DNA of 64,000 nucleotides from Oxyruncus cristatus (lineage: Eukaryota; Chordata; Aves; Passeriformes; Cotingidae): assembly GCA_013399855.1 (NCBI GenBank), contig VXAY01002085.1:475668-539667 (forward strand), written 5' to 3'. A model generated the notes under the pieces. The model was not told the DNA's origin. It did not search any database and saw only the letters and a list, made by a program, of their open reading frames with translations. Of this stretch, positions 23,901-34,670 are shown piece after piece; the first letter of the stretch is position 1, and each line of letters starts with the position of its first letter. Made by a program: the position numbers and the translations under genes.

Positions 23901-26812
23901 TAAAAAAGCATTCAAAATAAAAGAACTAAATATAATTTTTTTATTTACTTTCATTTTGGTTTCATCTAAGGATAAATATCATGTATTTATCAGTCTTCCA
24001 AAGTTTGCATTTTCCTCTTATCTCTTCTTCATGTAAAAGACCAGCTAACTCTGCTGGACTTTAAGATCCAGAGGAGTTCTTCTTTCCCAGTCTGCTCAGA
24101 GCTGACTCTAGTGTGCTCTGAGTTCCTGGCTCCTCCTGCCTTGCTCAGATGGATGCAGCTGCTGAAGTTCACTTCTGCAGGTTCAATCAGAAGGAGTTCT
24201 GAGTACACATTACAGAGAAACCCAGCTTGATCCCCCACCACTGACTGATCAGCTCTGAAGTTCACTGGTGCACTCTCCAGAGTGTGTATCTCCACATTAT
24301 GTACCACACTGCTTTAACCCCATAGGACACCAAGGCCCTTACCCAGTCACCGTGCCAGACTGTGGACATCTCCAGGTCCTGTTGCCTTCGTGCTCATCAA
24401 CTGGTCTGTACTTGAACTTTGCTAACAACTAAGAAAAACACACAGTTGGATTCACCTCCTGGGTCAGGCACATAAAGCTTCTTGAACATAAAATTCTAGT
24501 GACATTGTATTATTGTGTACTATGCTGTAGCTGGCAGTTATTTACCCATAAGCATGTGAGAGGGTATCGCTGCAGTGATATCAGCAACCTGTGTTTGGGC
24601 AACTGAGTCATTCTGCTAAATTTAAGTATCTACAAGGTAAGTGATTACAACATAAGTGATTACACATGGACTAGATATCCAAGCTCCAGTTACAGTCAAT
24701 AGACACCTGGTCAATAGATTCAATGGAGATACAAAGCTATTCAGCTCTCCTAAAGCAGGTATCTATTTTAAGAAGAGATAAATAGATCCCTAGACTCCAC
24801 TGACTGTACTGGCTACATGTTCATTGACTATGATGGAAGCTTAGACATTGGTATTACATGTTGTAAGCTATGTTGGTATTACAAGAATTTAGATCTCTGA
24901 ATCTAAAGCTAAATTCTATGTTTAAAGACAGTTGCATTTTTAATAAACTACTGCTAGACAGTTGCATTTTTCTTTTAATAAACTAGTCTTTGGAGTTTTG
25001 TAAGCAAATATTGGATGCAAAAATACTGTTCTTTCATATTTTGAATAAATATTAATATAACCTATATTAAAAAGTTATGAATTAGAAAGAGACTTCAATT
25101 ACCTCTGTCTAAGTATTACTATCTAATTCTATATTTTTAGACTATTTTATGATAATTTTTTTAATATATCTATTCTGAATGTCATGCTTATTGGTCTAGA
25201 AATATTTTCATTCTGAATTATGAATAAAACTCCAATAGTAAATATCATTTAAATATAATTGACTTTCCTAATGTGGATTTTCTAAAACACAAGGTACCAA
25301 GAAAACATATTTTTCCAGAACTTTCTTTTAGCTACTGTCACATACAAATTATCTTCCACTTTCTTTTTTTTCATATTTGTGACTTTGATACAATTGATAA
25401 CAATTAGTGCATGTCGAGCAGAGATATGGTGGAACCTTTAACCTTGAGACATTCAAGGACGTGGGTTAAGCTGCTTTGAACATGAAGCTGTACAAGATGC
25501 TTTCTGGATGTCCCTTCCAAATGATGTGATCCTGATGCAACTATTTTGAGTTCAATATTTGTGTTTCTTAAAGCAATGAGATAAAACAAGACCTCAGTTC
25601 TCATGTTTCATCCAGAATTTTGTAATGAAAAACATGCTACATTTCTACTTCTGTTTTGTTGTTTTTTGGTTTGGCTTTTTTTTTTTTTTTTCCCTTAAAA
25701 GAGAAAAGAATACCTTTGATAAAACACAGGTGTCTCTGATCACTGACTGAATCAGGAATGAGCTAGGACTTCAAAACTCTTGGTTTCAATTTCATGATGA
25801 GAACCTCAATTGTTATTAGACCATTATTAGATTTAATCAATAATCCATAAGTTAAATAATTTTTCATGTTTATTTTGTTATTATAAATCCTAGTGTTACT
25901 TAGCAGGTAGTTGCTTTCTCAGCATCTGGGGAAAATTATTAAATTTCAAAAAAGGAAGAGAGTTGTGCTCATGAGGAAGGAAATGTGTTTTCTATTTTTT
26001 TGGAAGCAAGAGATAAGATCTTTCATTTTTACTGGAAATTGGCTATTTTCCATCAGCTTTTAAAAATATTTTGAAAAACCTATTTACAGGGAGTTAATGA
26101 AGTACCATACAAATTCAGTTTAGAAGAAATAACTCTTTTATACAGGAAAATTCCCATGTATTTGGTAATTTTGATGATAAGTTGCTTAGCAAATATGCAC
26201 TACATGAACAAAGGAAGGGAAAAAGAAATGTGTTACTCAAAGTAGTCTGAAAATACAAGTTATATCATATACAGACAGAAAGCAGGAAGTCAAGTTTTGG
26301 CAATTTTTTTAAATCATCTTCTGATAAATATGAAACTGTCTATTTTATGGAGCTTATAAATTCAAATAATCTTTCCATTGACATTAAAATCTGCAGCAGG
26401 TTTACCGTGCGATGTGTACACGGGAGACGTGAAGCTGTGTAATTAAGTATGAGCAGTCACTGAACAGAAGTTTAGTGAGTTCAGGCAAAAAGACTGAGCA
26501 TCAAATGAAATGGAAAATTCTATTATTATGTATGTGGTTTTGAGTAAAGAGCTTCTACTTACGGTTAGGTTTAGAGGCTAGGTGTCATCTTTATGCCACT
26601 CATCTAATTAATGCTTTTTTTCAGAGAGATCTTTTCCTTTCTGTTTCTTCACCGACTGGGCGCAGCCACACTGAGGGAGGTTGCTGTTAGCGATGTGGAA
26701 CACGTAGCTTTGTTAGACAACTTCTTAAAAAAATTCTGATGTAGCAGGAACACAGAGAAAAGCTTTATGTGATCCAAGCACCAGCTTCACATTTTAAGCC
26801 TTATCAGGCCTC
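20986..26812. other. AT-rich non-coding sequence
   Basis: No exon series, RNA gene or repeat family is recognised. The less AT-rich part at 24030-24420 includes a 92-codon minus-strand frame with no domain. A poly-T run lies at about 25677-25692. Confidence 0.55.
24926..24985 (+). repeat. Imperfect 30-bp tandem duplication
   Basis: 'agacagttgcattttt' followed by 'aataaacta' occurs twice in a row (24926-24950 and 24956-24985). The second copy carries a 5-base insertion in the T run. Confidence 0.9.
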
Positions 26813-26869
26813 CATTCACATTCAAACACCTCATTCACATTCAAACACCTCATTCACATTTAAACACCT
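26813..26869 (+). repeat. 19-bp tandem repeat, three copies
   Basis: The unit 'cattcacattcaaacacct' occurs at 26813-26831, 26832-26850 and 26851-26869, with one substitution in the third copy. Confidence 0.97.
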
Positions 26870-27622
26870 GAGCAGACTAAGGTAGAGAAAAGAACGGCTA
26901 AAGGTTATAACAGCACAATTTTATAGTGCACTTTCTAATTTAATTGCTGGGAAAAAGGAACAGTTCTTCTAAACCCAGGCATATTGCTGATGAGGCATGG
27001 AGGAAAAGGCAGAGGTAGTGCAAGTGCAAGGGGTATCTCTGTTTTCTGTTCCCTTGTGTGAAAGCATAGGTGTCTCGTTTGTTCTGATTTCAGAAAAAAC
27101 ATGTTAAAATTTGCAGAGAGTCTGAAACAATAGTTCTTAGTTACAAACTCCTCTATTTACTTCAAGAATTTCCAGTATTCACACCTGCCAATATTCTAAA
27201 TTCAACAGTGATAGTCTGACAGTGATCTCCTGAATCTGCTGTTCTTAGGATGTTATTTTAATTGGTGTACTATGCAATCTGCTTGATTCCTGCCCCAGAG
27301 CAAATGCACTTTGAGGATTGTTAACTGTTTCTAAGCCTACCTAACCTGGAAGATATTTGTGGCAAGACATTCTATCAGAAGGTAAGAGGAGATGAGGTCA
27401 TTAAGATATGGTTGCTTTAGAACACATAGCAAGGCAGGGCACAAAGAAGGATTAGGGCTCAACCACGGATGACTTGTGCACCTTATTGTGGATGATATCC
27501 AGCCTTCTACACTAGCTATTTTGGAGGCTGTTTCCTCTGTCTTGTTGGATGTTTTCATTTACATCTTACTGTTTTCTTATATTCTAATTCTCTGCATTTT
27601 AAATGCACTATTTAATTTTAAA

Positions 27623-27670
27623 CATTATTGTTCTTTACATACTCATGTTTTGGTATTTGTCACTAAAGCA
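27623..27670 (+). repeat. 48-bp inverted repeat, copy A
   Basis: This segment, from 'cattattgttctttacat' to 'gtcactaaagca', recurs in reverse complement at 30259-30306 with 47 of 48 bases the same. Homology stops sharply on both sides. I do not know its origin. Confidence 0.95.
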
Positions 27671-27684
27671 ATTTAGTGACAAAT
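27655..27684 (+). repeat. 13-bp-stem perfect hairpin
   Basis: 'atttgtcactaaa' and 'tttagtgacaaat' pair perfectly around a 4-base loop, gcaa. The left arm overlaps the right end of the 48-bp inverted repeat. Confidence 0.95.
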
Positions 27685-30028
27685 TTAATTTTAGAGTTAT
27701 GACATTCTTTGAAGGCTGGATGTTGAATTTAATAGGGGGTGTTTCCAGAGTGGAAAATTTTTGAACAGTATCCTATACTGGATATTACCGATTTGCATAA
27801 TTTATCAGAAAATATTAATTATTAATTTTAATTATTGTTAATTATCTAGGAAATATTTGTAAGGACATGTCCTGCCTGAACAAGATAAAAGATTGTAGCA
27901 TGTAGTTTCCAACATAAAATGGCTCAAGAATGGAATTATTTTTTTCCATTTTCAGTGTTGTACTTTTTATGGTATTTTCTGAGTGAAATTTTAACTTTCC
28001 TTAATGTGTGGACAGATTTTCATGGTTCTATTTGATACAGAGCATATGTGAAGTTTGCAATCAGTTTAAAGTATCAATATTAAAAATTTATGGAGAACTG
28101 ATTCTGAATGTTGGTCAGGTGAATATTTTTTCGTGAATTCTTCAAACCCACCAAAACCCAAAGCCTAACCATTTATGTAACACTATGTACACAAAACCCT
28201 TTTCTGCCTTGCAGCAAGGAACATGCAAATTTGTTTTGTGGTTTGGATTTATAGGGTAGATTTGGATTTGCAAATTTGGATCCTAATGCATGTTGACAGA
28301 GTAGCGAAATCTTAATCAGGATTTTGTTTCGATGATGACTGAGGTAGACTGCTAAGATGGCAGTTCCCTAACTCATGGCAGTCTTGGCAATATCTGTGAT
28401 CAGTTCTATCAGGATTGTTTTCTGACTTTCCAGGGATGAGAATAATTTTTGTAGTAATAATACAAGAATATCTTCCATTTTTCACTACTGGCAATATAAA
28501 ATGACAATAAAAATAAGAGATAAAAAAGACATCTGTCTCTTATTAAGTAATGGTAAGAGGTCTCTTGATTATTGCCTTATCTGTTGCTTAAATTAATGAA
28601 CTCCCAGTGCACAAGATTCAGAATTAAAAAGACAATCAGTAGCTATAACTTGCACAGTCAATTTTTGTGTCAAAGAGAATTGGAATTTGCTTAAGAGTAT
28701 AATCTGTTAGTATTTCAACTAGATTTATTAAGGTGTGAAAGAATTAGGTATAAAGACAGAATTCAATTTCCTCAGAAGATCAAAATAAAGCTTTAGTAAA
28801 GGAAGATGTAGCTATGCAATAATTACAGAAACACAGTTTCCCTGTCTTGGAAAGTGAATCAATTTCTTAGAAAAGTAAATGTGGGACCTTCACAACTTAA
28901 ACAGTTCAATTCCAGAGTTTGAGATAAAATTAAAAAAAAATAAAACAAAAACCAAAAATCAAAACCCAACAAACACCAAAACCCCAACCAGTTTGGGAGG
29001 CAAACATTCCCTGGTTTGCAGGTTTGCCATGTGTTATTTTCTAACTATGTGCAACACATTCAGATATCCAATATATTTGGAGCAATACTACAATAAAAGA
29101 AGAAATTTTGTCTTCCTTTGCCAACCTCCAGACCTTTTAATGCATCATCCTTAGGTATGAAAGATTAGGTTTCAAGCTAGGCATGTGTTGGAAAGGTCAC
29201 ACTCCAATTTCCAAGCCCAAGAGGAAAATGAAAGGATGCTGGCTGGCTAGTTCTTTAGAGTTTGCTTTTTAGATATAAAAGAAAGAAAAAATTGGCCAAC
29301 TTTGGAAACCATCTCCCTTTTAGGAGGTCATATTTATTGGAGAACAACCCTTTACAATTGCATTAGTCATTTTGATCTTTCAGGTTAGCAGACATTTTCA
29401 ACCTCAGTCATGACTGTCAATACAGAATTAGAACGTTGCTATCACATCTGTAAAAATGGGCAAGGATCTTCAGACATGAATAACTGAATTTTGGCATTTT
29501 TAACTATATATGGAAATTGACATATAAAGGTGTAGTTCTCAGCAGTGCTGAATATCCAAAACTTCCTAGTTTAATGGGAGCACTCGCATAAGCAGGAAGT
29601 GCTCTATGGAGCTAAAATGTAATTTATTTTAATAGTACTCTTCATGCACCATGGCACAAAATGCTTTTCAAGAAAAGCAAATCTCTTTCCTCAGTTGTAA
29701 CACTGTAAATTCAACATGACTTTATATTTAAAGATAGGAAAGAGAGAGTAAATTTCATGCAAAATGTTTAAGAAGTGTTATAATGCTTCCTAAACATGTA
29801 AGGGTTCAGATATAAAATAGAAGAATAAGGAGAATAAGGAATTTGTTTGGAACACGATGTAAACACTAGAGTTTCTAATTTTTGTGATTTTTTTTCTGCT
29901 TTATTATTTGGTGGCTGGTATAAGCTGTGGTATATCCTTGGTGATGCCTGACACTGTTGGTTGGCCACCTTGGTAAGTTTTTATATGCTAGTATTAGGAT
30001 TGACAGAAATTTTATTTGTGTCGGGATC

Positions 30029-30246
30029 CTCAGGGCACCCCCAGCCCTACCTGCCTTCCTCCCCTTCCCAGGCTATCCCCAGCCCTTCCCAGGGCCCAGG
30101 ACACCACGACAGCCCCCAGGGTCATCAGCCCCTGGCCCAGCAGTGTTGCTGAAGGGGTGGTCTCCAGCTCCCCACAGCCAGGCCCTGCCCTGTGGGGAAC
30201 CCCCAGGAGAGCCCCAGTGGTCTCAGCTCCCAGGAGATGCCCTGAG
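30029..30246. other. Isolated GC-rich segment with 9-bp terminal inverted repeats
   Basis: A 218-bp block that is much richer in G and C than its surroundings but nearly free of CpG. It starts CTCAGGGCA and ends TGCCCTGAG, which are exact inverted repeats. It is rich in CCCAG and CCAGG words. Open frames exist on both strands (29957-30294) because stop codons are rare in this composition, but none shows a domain. It could be a short non-autonomous element, a captured fragment or an old GC-rich repeat. Confidence 0.5.
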
Positions 30247-30258
30247 AGTTTGCTACTC

Positions 30259-30306
30259 TGCTTTAGTGACAAATACCAAAACATGAGTATGTAAAGAACG
30301 ATAATG
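30259..30306 (-). repeat. 48-bp inverted repeat, copy B
   Basis: Reverse complement of 27623-27670 with one mismatch (30300). It begins 12 bases after the end of the GC-rich segment. Confidence 0.95.
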
Positions 30307-30872
30307 ACAGCAGGTATGCATTACGCAAAGCGCATGTGGTAGTGGCTTCATACCTAAGTCCTATACACAAAGAAAAGAAAATAAAAAATAAGTAGTTGGA
30401 AGGTTTTATTCAGTGTCTCTTCTAAACAGACATCAGGAGCTTGTATTTGATCAAAATGTACATTTTTGAATCCCACCAATGTATGCTTTAAACAGCAAAA
30501 CACCACTTCCTTTTACTTCATTGCAAAAATATTGTTGCACATTAATAAGTCTTTGATGCTTAACTAGCTGATTGTCATTTACTAGCACATATGCAGCTAT
30601 GCACAACATTCATTTCGAAGTGCTTATTGTAAGATAAAAATAGGAAGAGATGAAAGTCATTAGAGAAGAAAATATTTTTTCCCAGTGTTAGTCAAAGGGT
30701 GTAATTGTTTGGGTTTTTTATGACCTCTTTTATTTATCATTTTATTAACAAGTGAATGCATTTTTAAACTTTATTCCTATAAAATTGAATGGAGGATTTT
30801 AAGAAGCAAGGTCTAGGGATTAAATTAGAAGGCCCTGATTCAGTATGTCTTGGTGCCAGCAATATGTCTTTA
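30307..30872. other. AT-rich non-coding sequence
   Basis: Nothing recognisable. Confidence 0.6.
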
Positions 30873-31457
30873 TGTTGTACTTTAACCACAGCCAGCAAGT
30901 AAATACCACTTAGCTGCTCACTCAGTCTCCATACATCCTTGTCCTTATCCTCGTGGGGAGAAGAATCAGAAAGAAAAGGTAAACCTCATGGTTTGCGATA
31001 AGAGCAATTTATTAATTGAAGCAAAATATAATAATAATAATAGTACTAGTAGTAATAGTGGTAGTTTTATGAAAAGGGAGAAACTAACAAACCAAGGTCA
31101 TGTGCAGTACAATTTCTCACCACCCACTGACCAATGCCCAGCCTGTCCCTGGGCCACAAACATCCCCCCTCTGGCTAACTCTCCCCAGTTTGTACACTGG
31201 GCATGACATTCTGTGGTATGGAATATCCTCTTGGCCAGTTCGGGTCAGCACCTCTGGCTATGCTCCCTCCCAGCTTTTTGTGCAGCTCCTCACTGGCAGA
31301 GCGTGAGACACCAAAAAGTCCTTGACTTAGGGTCAAGGTAAGCAACAGCCAAAACATCAGTGTGTTATCAACATTATTCTCATACTAAATCAAAACCACA
31401 ACGCTTTACCAGATACCAGGAAGAAGGATGAAGTCTGTTCTAGGCAAAATGATTGCG
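30873..31457 (-). mobile_element. Solo LTR with internal ATT tract, minus strand
   Basis: The plus strand starts 'tgttgtactttaacc', 'acagccagcaag', which is the reverse of the LTR 3' end seen at 4686. In the middle lies an (ATA)n/(GTA)n tract (31028-31065) at the same relative place as in the 20360-20577 fragment. Further on, 'tggtatggaatatcctcttgg' and 'gtgttatcaacattattct' match the U3 region. The 5' end on the minus strand is near 31457, inside the first copy of a duplicated segment. The LTR abuts a second LTR of another family. Confidence 0.8.
31028..31065 (+). repeat. (ATA)n/(GTA)n microsatellite inside the LTR
   Basis: Degenerate trinucleotides ('ataataataata', 'gtactagtagtaatag') at the LTR-internal position that is also occupied by (ATT)n at 20361-20424 in another copy. 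Confidence 0.85.
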
Positions 31458-31881
31458 GTGGTGGTTTGGAATAAAAGGGGGCACCACAGGTTTGAGTGAT
31501 CAGCTCATTACCTGGTGGGTGTATGCTCCCCCACTGCCCCCCTTTCGCCTGGCCCCAGGGAGCCCCACAAGGACCCACACAGACCAGGGGAGAGAGGCGA
31601 GCAAGAGAGAGAGCTTATTGTGGGGAAGGGTCATATATAGGNGCTTTACCAGATACCAGGAAGAAGGATGAAGTCTGTTCTAGGCAAAATGATTGCGGTG
31701 GTGGTTTGGAATAAAAGGGGGCACCACAGGTTTGAGTGATCAGCTCATTACCTGGTGGGTGTATGCTCCCCCACTGCCCCCCTTTCGCCTGGCCCCAGGG
31801 AGCCCCACAAGGACCCACACAGACCAGGGGAGAGAGGCGAGCAAGAGAGAGAGCTTATTGTGGGGAAGGGTCATATATAGG
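31403..31881. repeat. 239-bp exact tandem duplication separated by one N
   Basis: 31403-31641 and 31643-31881 are the same sequence, with N at 31642 between them. Each copy holds the 5' end of the preceding LTR plus the R-U5 part of the next one. Exact identity together with a single N suggests two overlapping contig ends joined without merging, not a biological repeat. The paired open frames at 31390-31818 are identical for this reason. Confidence 0.97.
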
Positions 31882-32019
31882 CTTCAGGGGGATCAGAAAA
31901 ACACCAATAGAAACCCCTGAAAGTTTACAGAATCCACCAATAACAAGTAAGGGTTAACATCCAATAGGAAAGGGTTAATAAAGGCCAATAAGAAAACTTC
32001 TAGATATCTTCCCAGCACA
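31458..32019 (-). mobile_element. Second solo LTR, ERV1-like, minus strand (length inflated by the duplication)
   Basis: On the minus strand it starts TGTGCTGGGAAGATATC at 32019. It has four CCAAT boxes in U3 (plus positions 31904, 31937, 31961 and 31985), then CCTATATATG (31872-31881), then CACAATAAGCTCTCTCTCTTGC. The last part resembles a gammaretrovirus-type AATAAA plus CTCTTGC arrangement. Removing the duplicated copy leaves about 322 bp, a typical ERV1 LTR size. AATAAG sits only about 15-20 bases after the TATA-like run, so which of the two is functional is unclear. The 3' edge is approximate. Confidence 0.6.
31904..31989 (-). promoter_or_regulatory. Cluster of four CCAAT boxes in the LTR U3
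   Basis: CCAAT pentamers occur on the plus strand at 31904, 31937, 31961 and 31985, spaced 33, 24 and 24 bases. They lie upstream of the minus-strand TATA-like run. CCAAT boxes bind NF-Y in either orientation, so this looks like a retroviral enhancer. Activity is not shown. Confidence 0.5.
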
Positions 32020-32681
32020 TTCCTAAGAGAGATAACAGTTTTCTAAAAGCATTTTGGAAAGAAGAAGCTGTGACTTAGCAAAAACTTACAAAAAAGACAT
32101 TTTGAAACATGTAAAACAACATTAAAAACTTCTGATTTTACAGCATTTAGGCTGTTCTCTTCATTCTCTTTAGTAGTCCATTTCTGACAGGACTTTTTCC
32201 ACCCCACATAAAGCATGTCATTTCCCACAAATGATGACACATAATAGCCTTTGAGTACAGCTAAAAATTCTGCCCCTTCAAAAATTTTACTTTAAATAAT
32301 TCACAGCAGGGCTAGAAATTGTGTTTAGCTGTAGTGATTCTAGTTCTATGTTTTGTATGTTTTGTAAAACTTTGCCCTTGGACATGAGGTATATTGCTAT
32401 AGCCAGGTACATTACTGAGCATCTTCAAGCTGTAGGTTTGCAGCTGGTGTGATGGTCTGAGGACAATATGTTCCATTAGAATGCTAGAGTAATAAGGAAA
32501 CAGTCAACACTTCAGAAACATAAGAATGTTCTGGCCTTAAATAATCTCAGCATGGTGAAATTTCAATAGGTGAGCCACAAATATGCAGTCACATACGACA
32601 ATGAAAATAGCATGCATTCCTGTAGTTGTCTGCAAACACTTTGTAGACTTCTACTCAGGTTTTTTTCAGAATAAATTAATG
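32020..32681. other. AT-rich non-coding sequence
   Basis: No gene or repeat is recognised. Confidence 0.55.
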
Positions 32682-32989
32682 GCTAGGTTTGAAACTGTCC
32701 CACTGTAGGGCTAAAGGGAAATGACACAAGGCCTTTGAAATCCACCAGCATAGCTGGTCTACCTAAAACTCTGACCATAAGCTTTTTTCTTTTATTTCTC
32801 CCCTTCCCGGTATTTCCTCCTGGAAGAAGGGAGCTAAGAACCAAAGACAGGAGAACAGAAGATATTTCCCACATGCAGCATTTTCAGTTTTCCAGGGGTT
32901 TTTTTGTTCTAATCAGTTCTTGAGGGACACGGACAAAAATGTCCAAGATTTTGAGTATTTCCTGACCTGCTCTTTTCAGTGACATTGTT
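32682..32989 (+). repeat. Inverted duplication, left arm, diverged outer part
   Basis: Reverse complement matches 39425-39710 at roughly 75% by eye. Shared blocks include 'aagagcaggtca', 'ctcaagaactgatta', 'ggaaaactgaaaatgctgca' and 'ggtcagagttttaggtag'. Small indels are common, in contrast to the core arm. Confidence 0.8.
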
Positions 32990-33312
32990 TTGTGAAAATC
33001 CAATTTTCTACTGGCATCCCTGAAGAGTTATGGCATCAGAATACCATGTACAGCCATTCCTGTCTCATTTGCAACAACCCTTGGCTGACCTCCTCAGCAT
33101 GGCTGGACAGCTGACTTAAGCTCTTTCAGAGCTCTTTCCTCTAAAACAAGGTGTGGGAGAAGCAGGAGGCAACCTGCTTGGTATAATAGGTATAATCCAC
33201 CTAAAAATGAAACACATACTTGTGACAGGATTGAATAAAAAAAGTTTAAAAGCATTGTCTAATAGGAGATATTATACAACTTAGGAAGTAATTACATTAC
33301 CACCCCAGATCA
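32990..33312. other. Segment present only in the left arm
   Basis: About 320 bases lie between the diverged and the core homology here, against about 25 bases at the matching place in the right arm (39400-39424). It is either an insertion in the left arm or a deletion in the right one. No transposon ends are visible. Confidence 0.75.
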
Positions 33313-34103
33313 TTTCACACATGTGCAAGTATAAGTGCAGTAAAATCAAATTGATTTTCAGAGACATGGCCTACCTACAACTTCTACGGACACCTTTTCT
33401 ACTTCTCAGGGGCTAACACAAAAGCCAGGAAAGGAAGGCAATTATTTGATATTGAACAACATCTTTGCTTTGCCCAGTGATACCCAAGAGCTATTGATTA
33501 GAAAGGTAGACACAGCAAGGGAACACTGATAGTTAAAGGACACTTTTCCTTTAGGCTCTTCTTCTCTGAAGCAGGAAAACAGCTTGCCTGCTGTGACAAG
33601 AGAAAAAGAGGAAAATGATTTGTCTACTGGCTGGTAGCTTAGTAGGATCACACTGCAAGGCAGACACAGCAGAGCCTGCTGGAGTGCCACAGCATCTCTG
33701 AGTCAAGGCTTCTGGCTACTGACACTCCCTGTGCTGGCACTTGGTGTCAAGGGAGATGTCTGGGGCCAAACAAGTGTAGCAAAGGGCTTTGCAAATCTCA
33801 CTGAAATTGGTCTGAGTTAGGCTTGGAGTTGGTTGGGATGCTTTGGTGTTGTTTTTCCCTTGGAGCACAAGACGTCAGACTTCATCCACTTGTAATCACT
33901 TTTGGTTCTGCCGCCAGAGGGCAGGAGGAGCCAAACTTTAGTGGCTTCACAGTGATACCTTTCCCATTTTCCTACAGAAGGAACAGAGTGACTAAACTCT
34001 ACTTTGTGACCTCTGCAGTCTCGAAGAAGGCTGCTGCTTGTGAAGGGAGACACTTTTGAAGGAAGGAAATCCAAGAGCATATCCTTGTGTATACCTTTAT
34101 TTC
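33313..34103 (+). repeat. Inverted duplication, left core arm (791 bp)
   Basis: Reverse complement of 38609-39399. Positions add to 72712 along the whole arm, so there is no net indel. I count about ten mismatches, six of them clustered at 33380-33405. Both arms contain matching open frames (33442-33690, 33817-34221 and 33823-34059 with their mirror copies), none with a recognised domain. The sequence is not a repeat family that I know. The breakpoints are sharp on the inner side. Confidence 0.95.
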
Positions 34104-34576
34104 TGAGTCCTTTTGCTTTCTCCTTTTGTACTACAGAAGATGATGAGTACAGGGAACATATTTGTTTGCTGTGGGCGAGGACCCATTTATGAATCCTCTT
34201 TCCATTTGGAAGAGGACCCATTTATGCATCCAAGAGTTCAGATAATCTCAGAGGGATGTGTTCCCAGGGTCCCTGACAGCTTTAAGAAAGAGAGCTTGTT
34301 AACAAATTTTTACGGACAACTGACACCCTATTGTGTACCATGAGATTTACTGTTTAGTGATTTTTGTCACTGGTTTAGTAACTTCTAGTGAACTTATTAA
34401 AGTCAGTTTAACTGTGAAAACAAAATAATATTAAATAGTAAATTACAGGCCCTGGGCCACTGTTTAATAGGCTGCCGATCAAACCTAACACTTCTACGTG
34501 GAAGTGACTTGGAAGAAGTGGGAGGCAAAGTCCAACCCGGTGAGATCGACAGGAAAGCTGACACCCAACTCTGTTC

Positions 34577-34670
34577 TATCCCATCCCATCCCATCCCATC
34601 CCATCCCATCCCATCCCATCCCATCCCATCCCATCCCATCCCATCCCATCCCATCCCATCCCATCCCATC
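34577..34670 (+). repeat. (CCCAT)n microsatellite, about 19 units
   Basis: An uninterrupted pentanucleotide array. Because 5 is not a multiple of 3, every frame reads through it as SHPIP or GWDGM repeats, which explains the open frames at 34403-34860 on both strands. Confidence 0.98.

Larger units (their letters stand above)
26870..30020. other. AT-rich non-coding sequence
   Basis: No gene is seen. The small frames at 27337-27676, 28312-28494, 28879-29154 and 29768-29968 are composition-driven. The notable structures are the hairpin and the inverted-repeat copy near 27.65 kb, listed separately. Confidence 0.55.

Noticed and set aside
31390..31957. Pairs of identical proteins on both strands
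   Set aside because: They come from the duplicated LTR segment around the N, not from paralogous genes.
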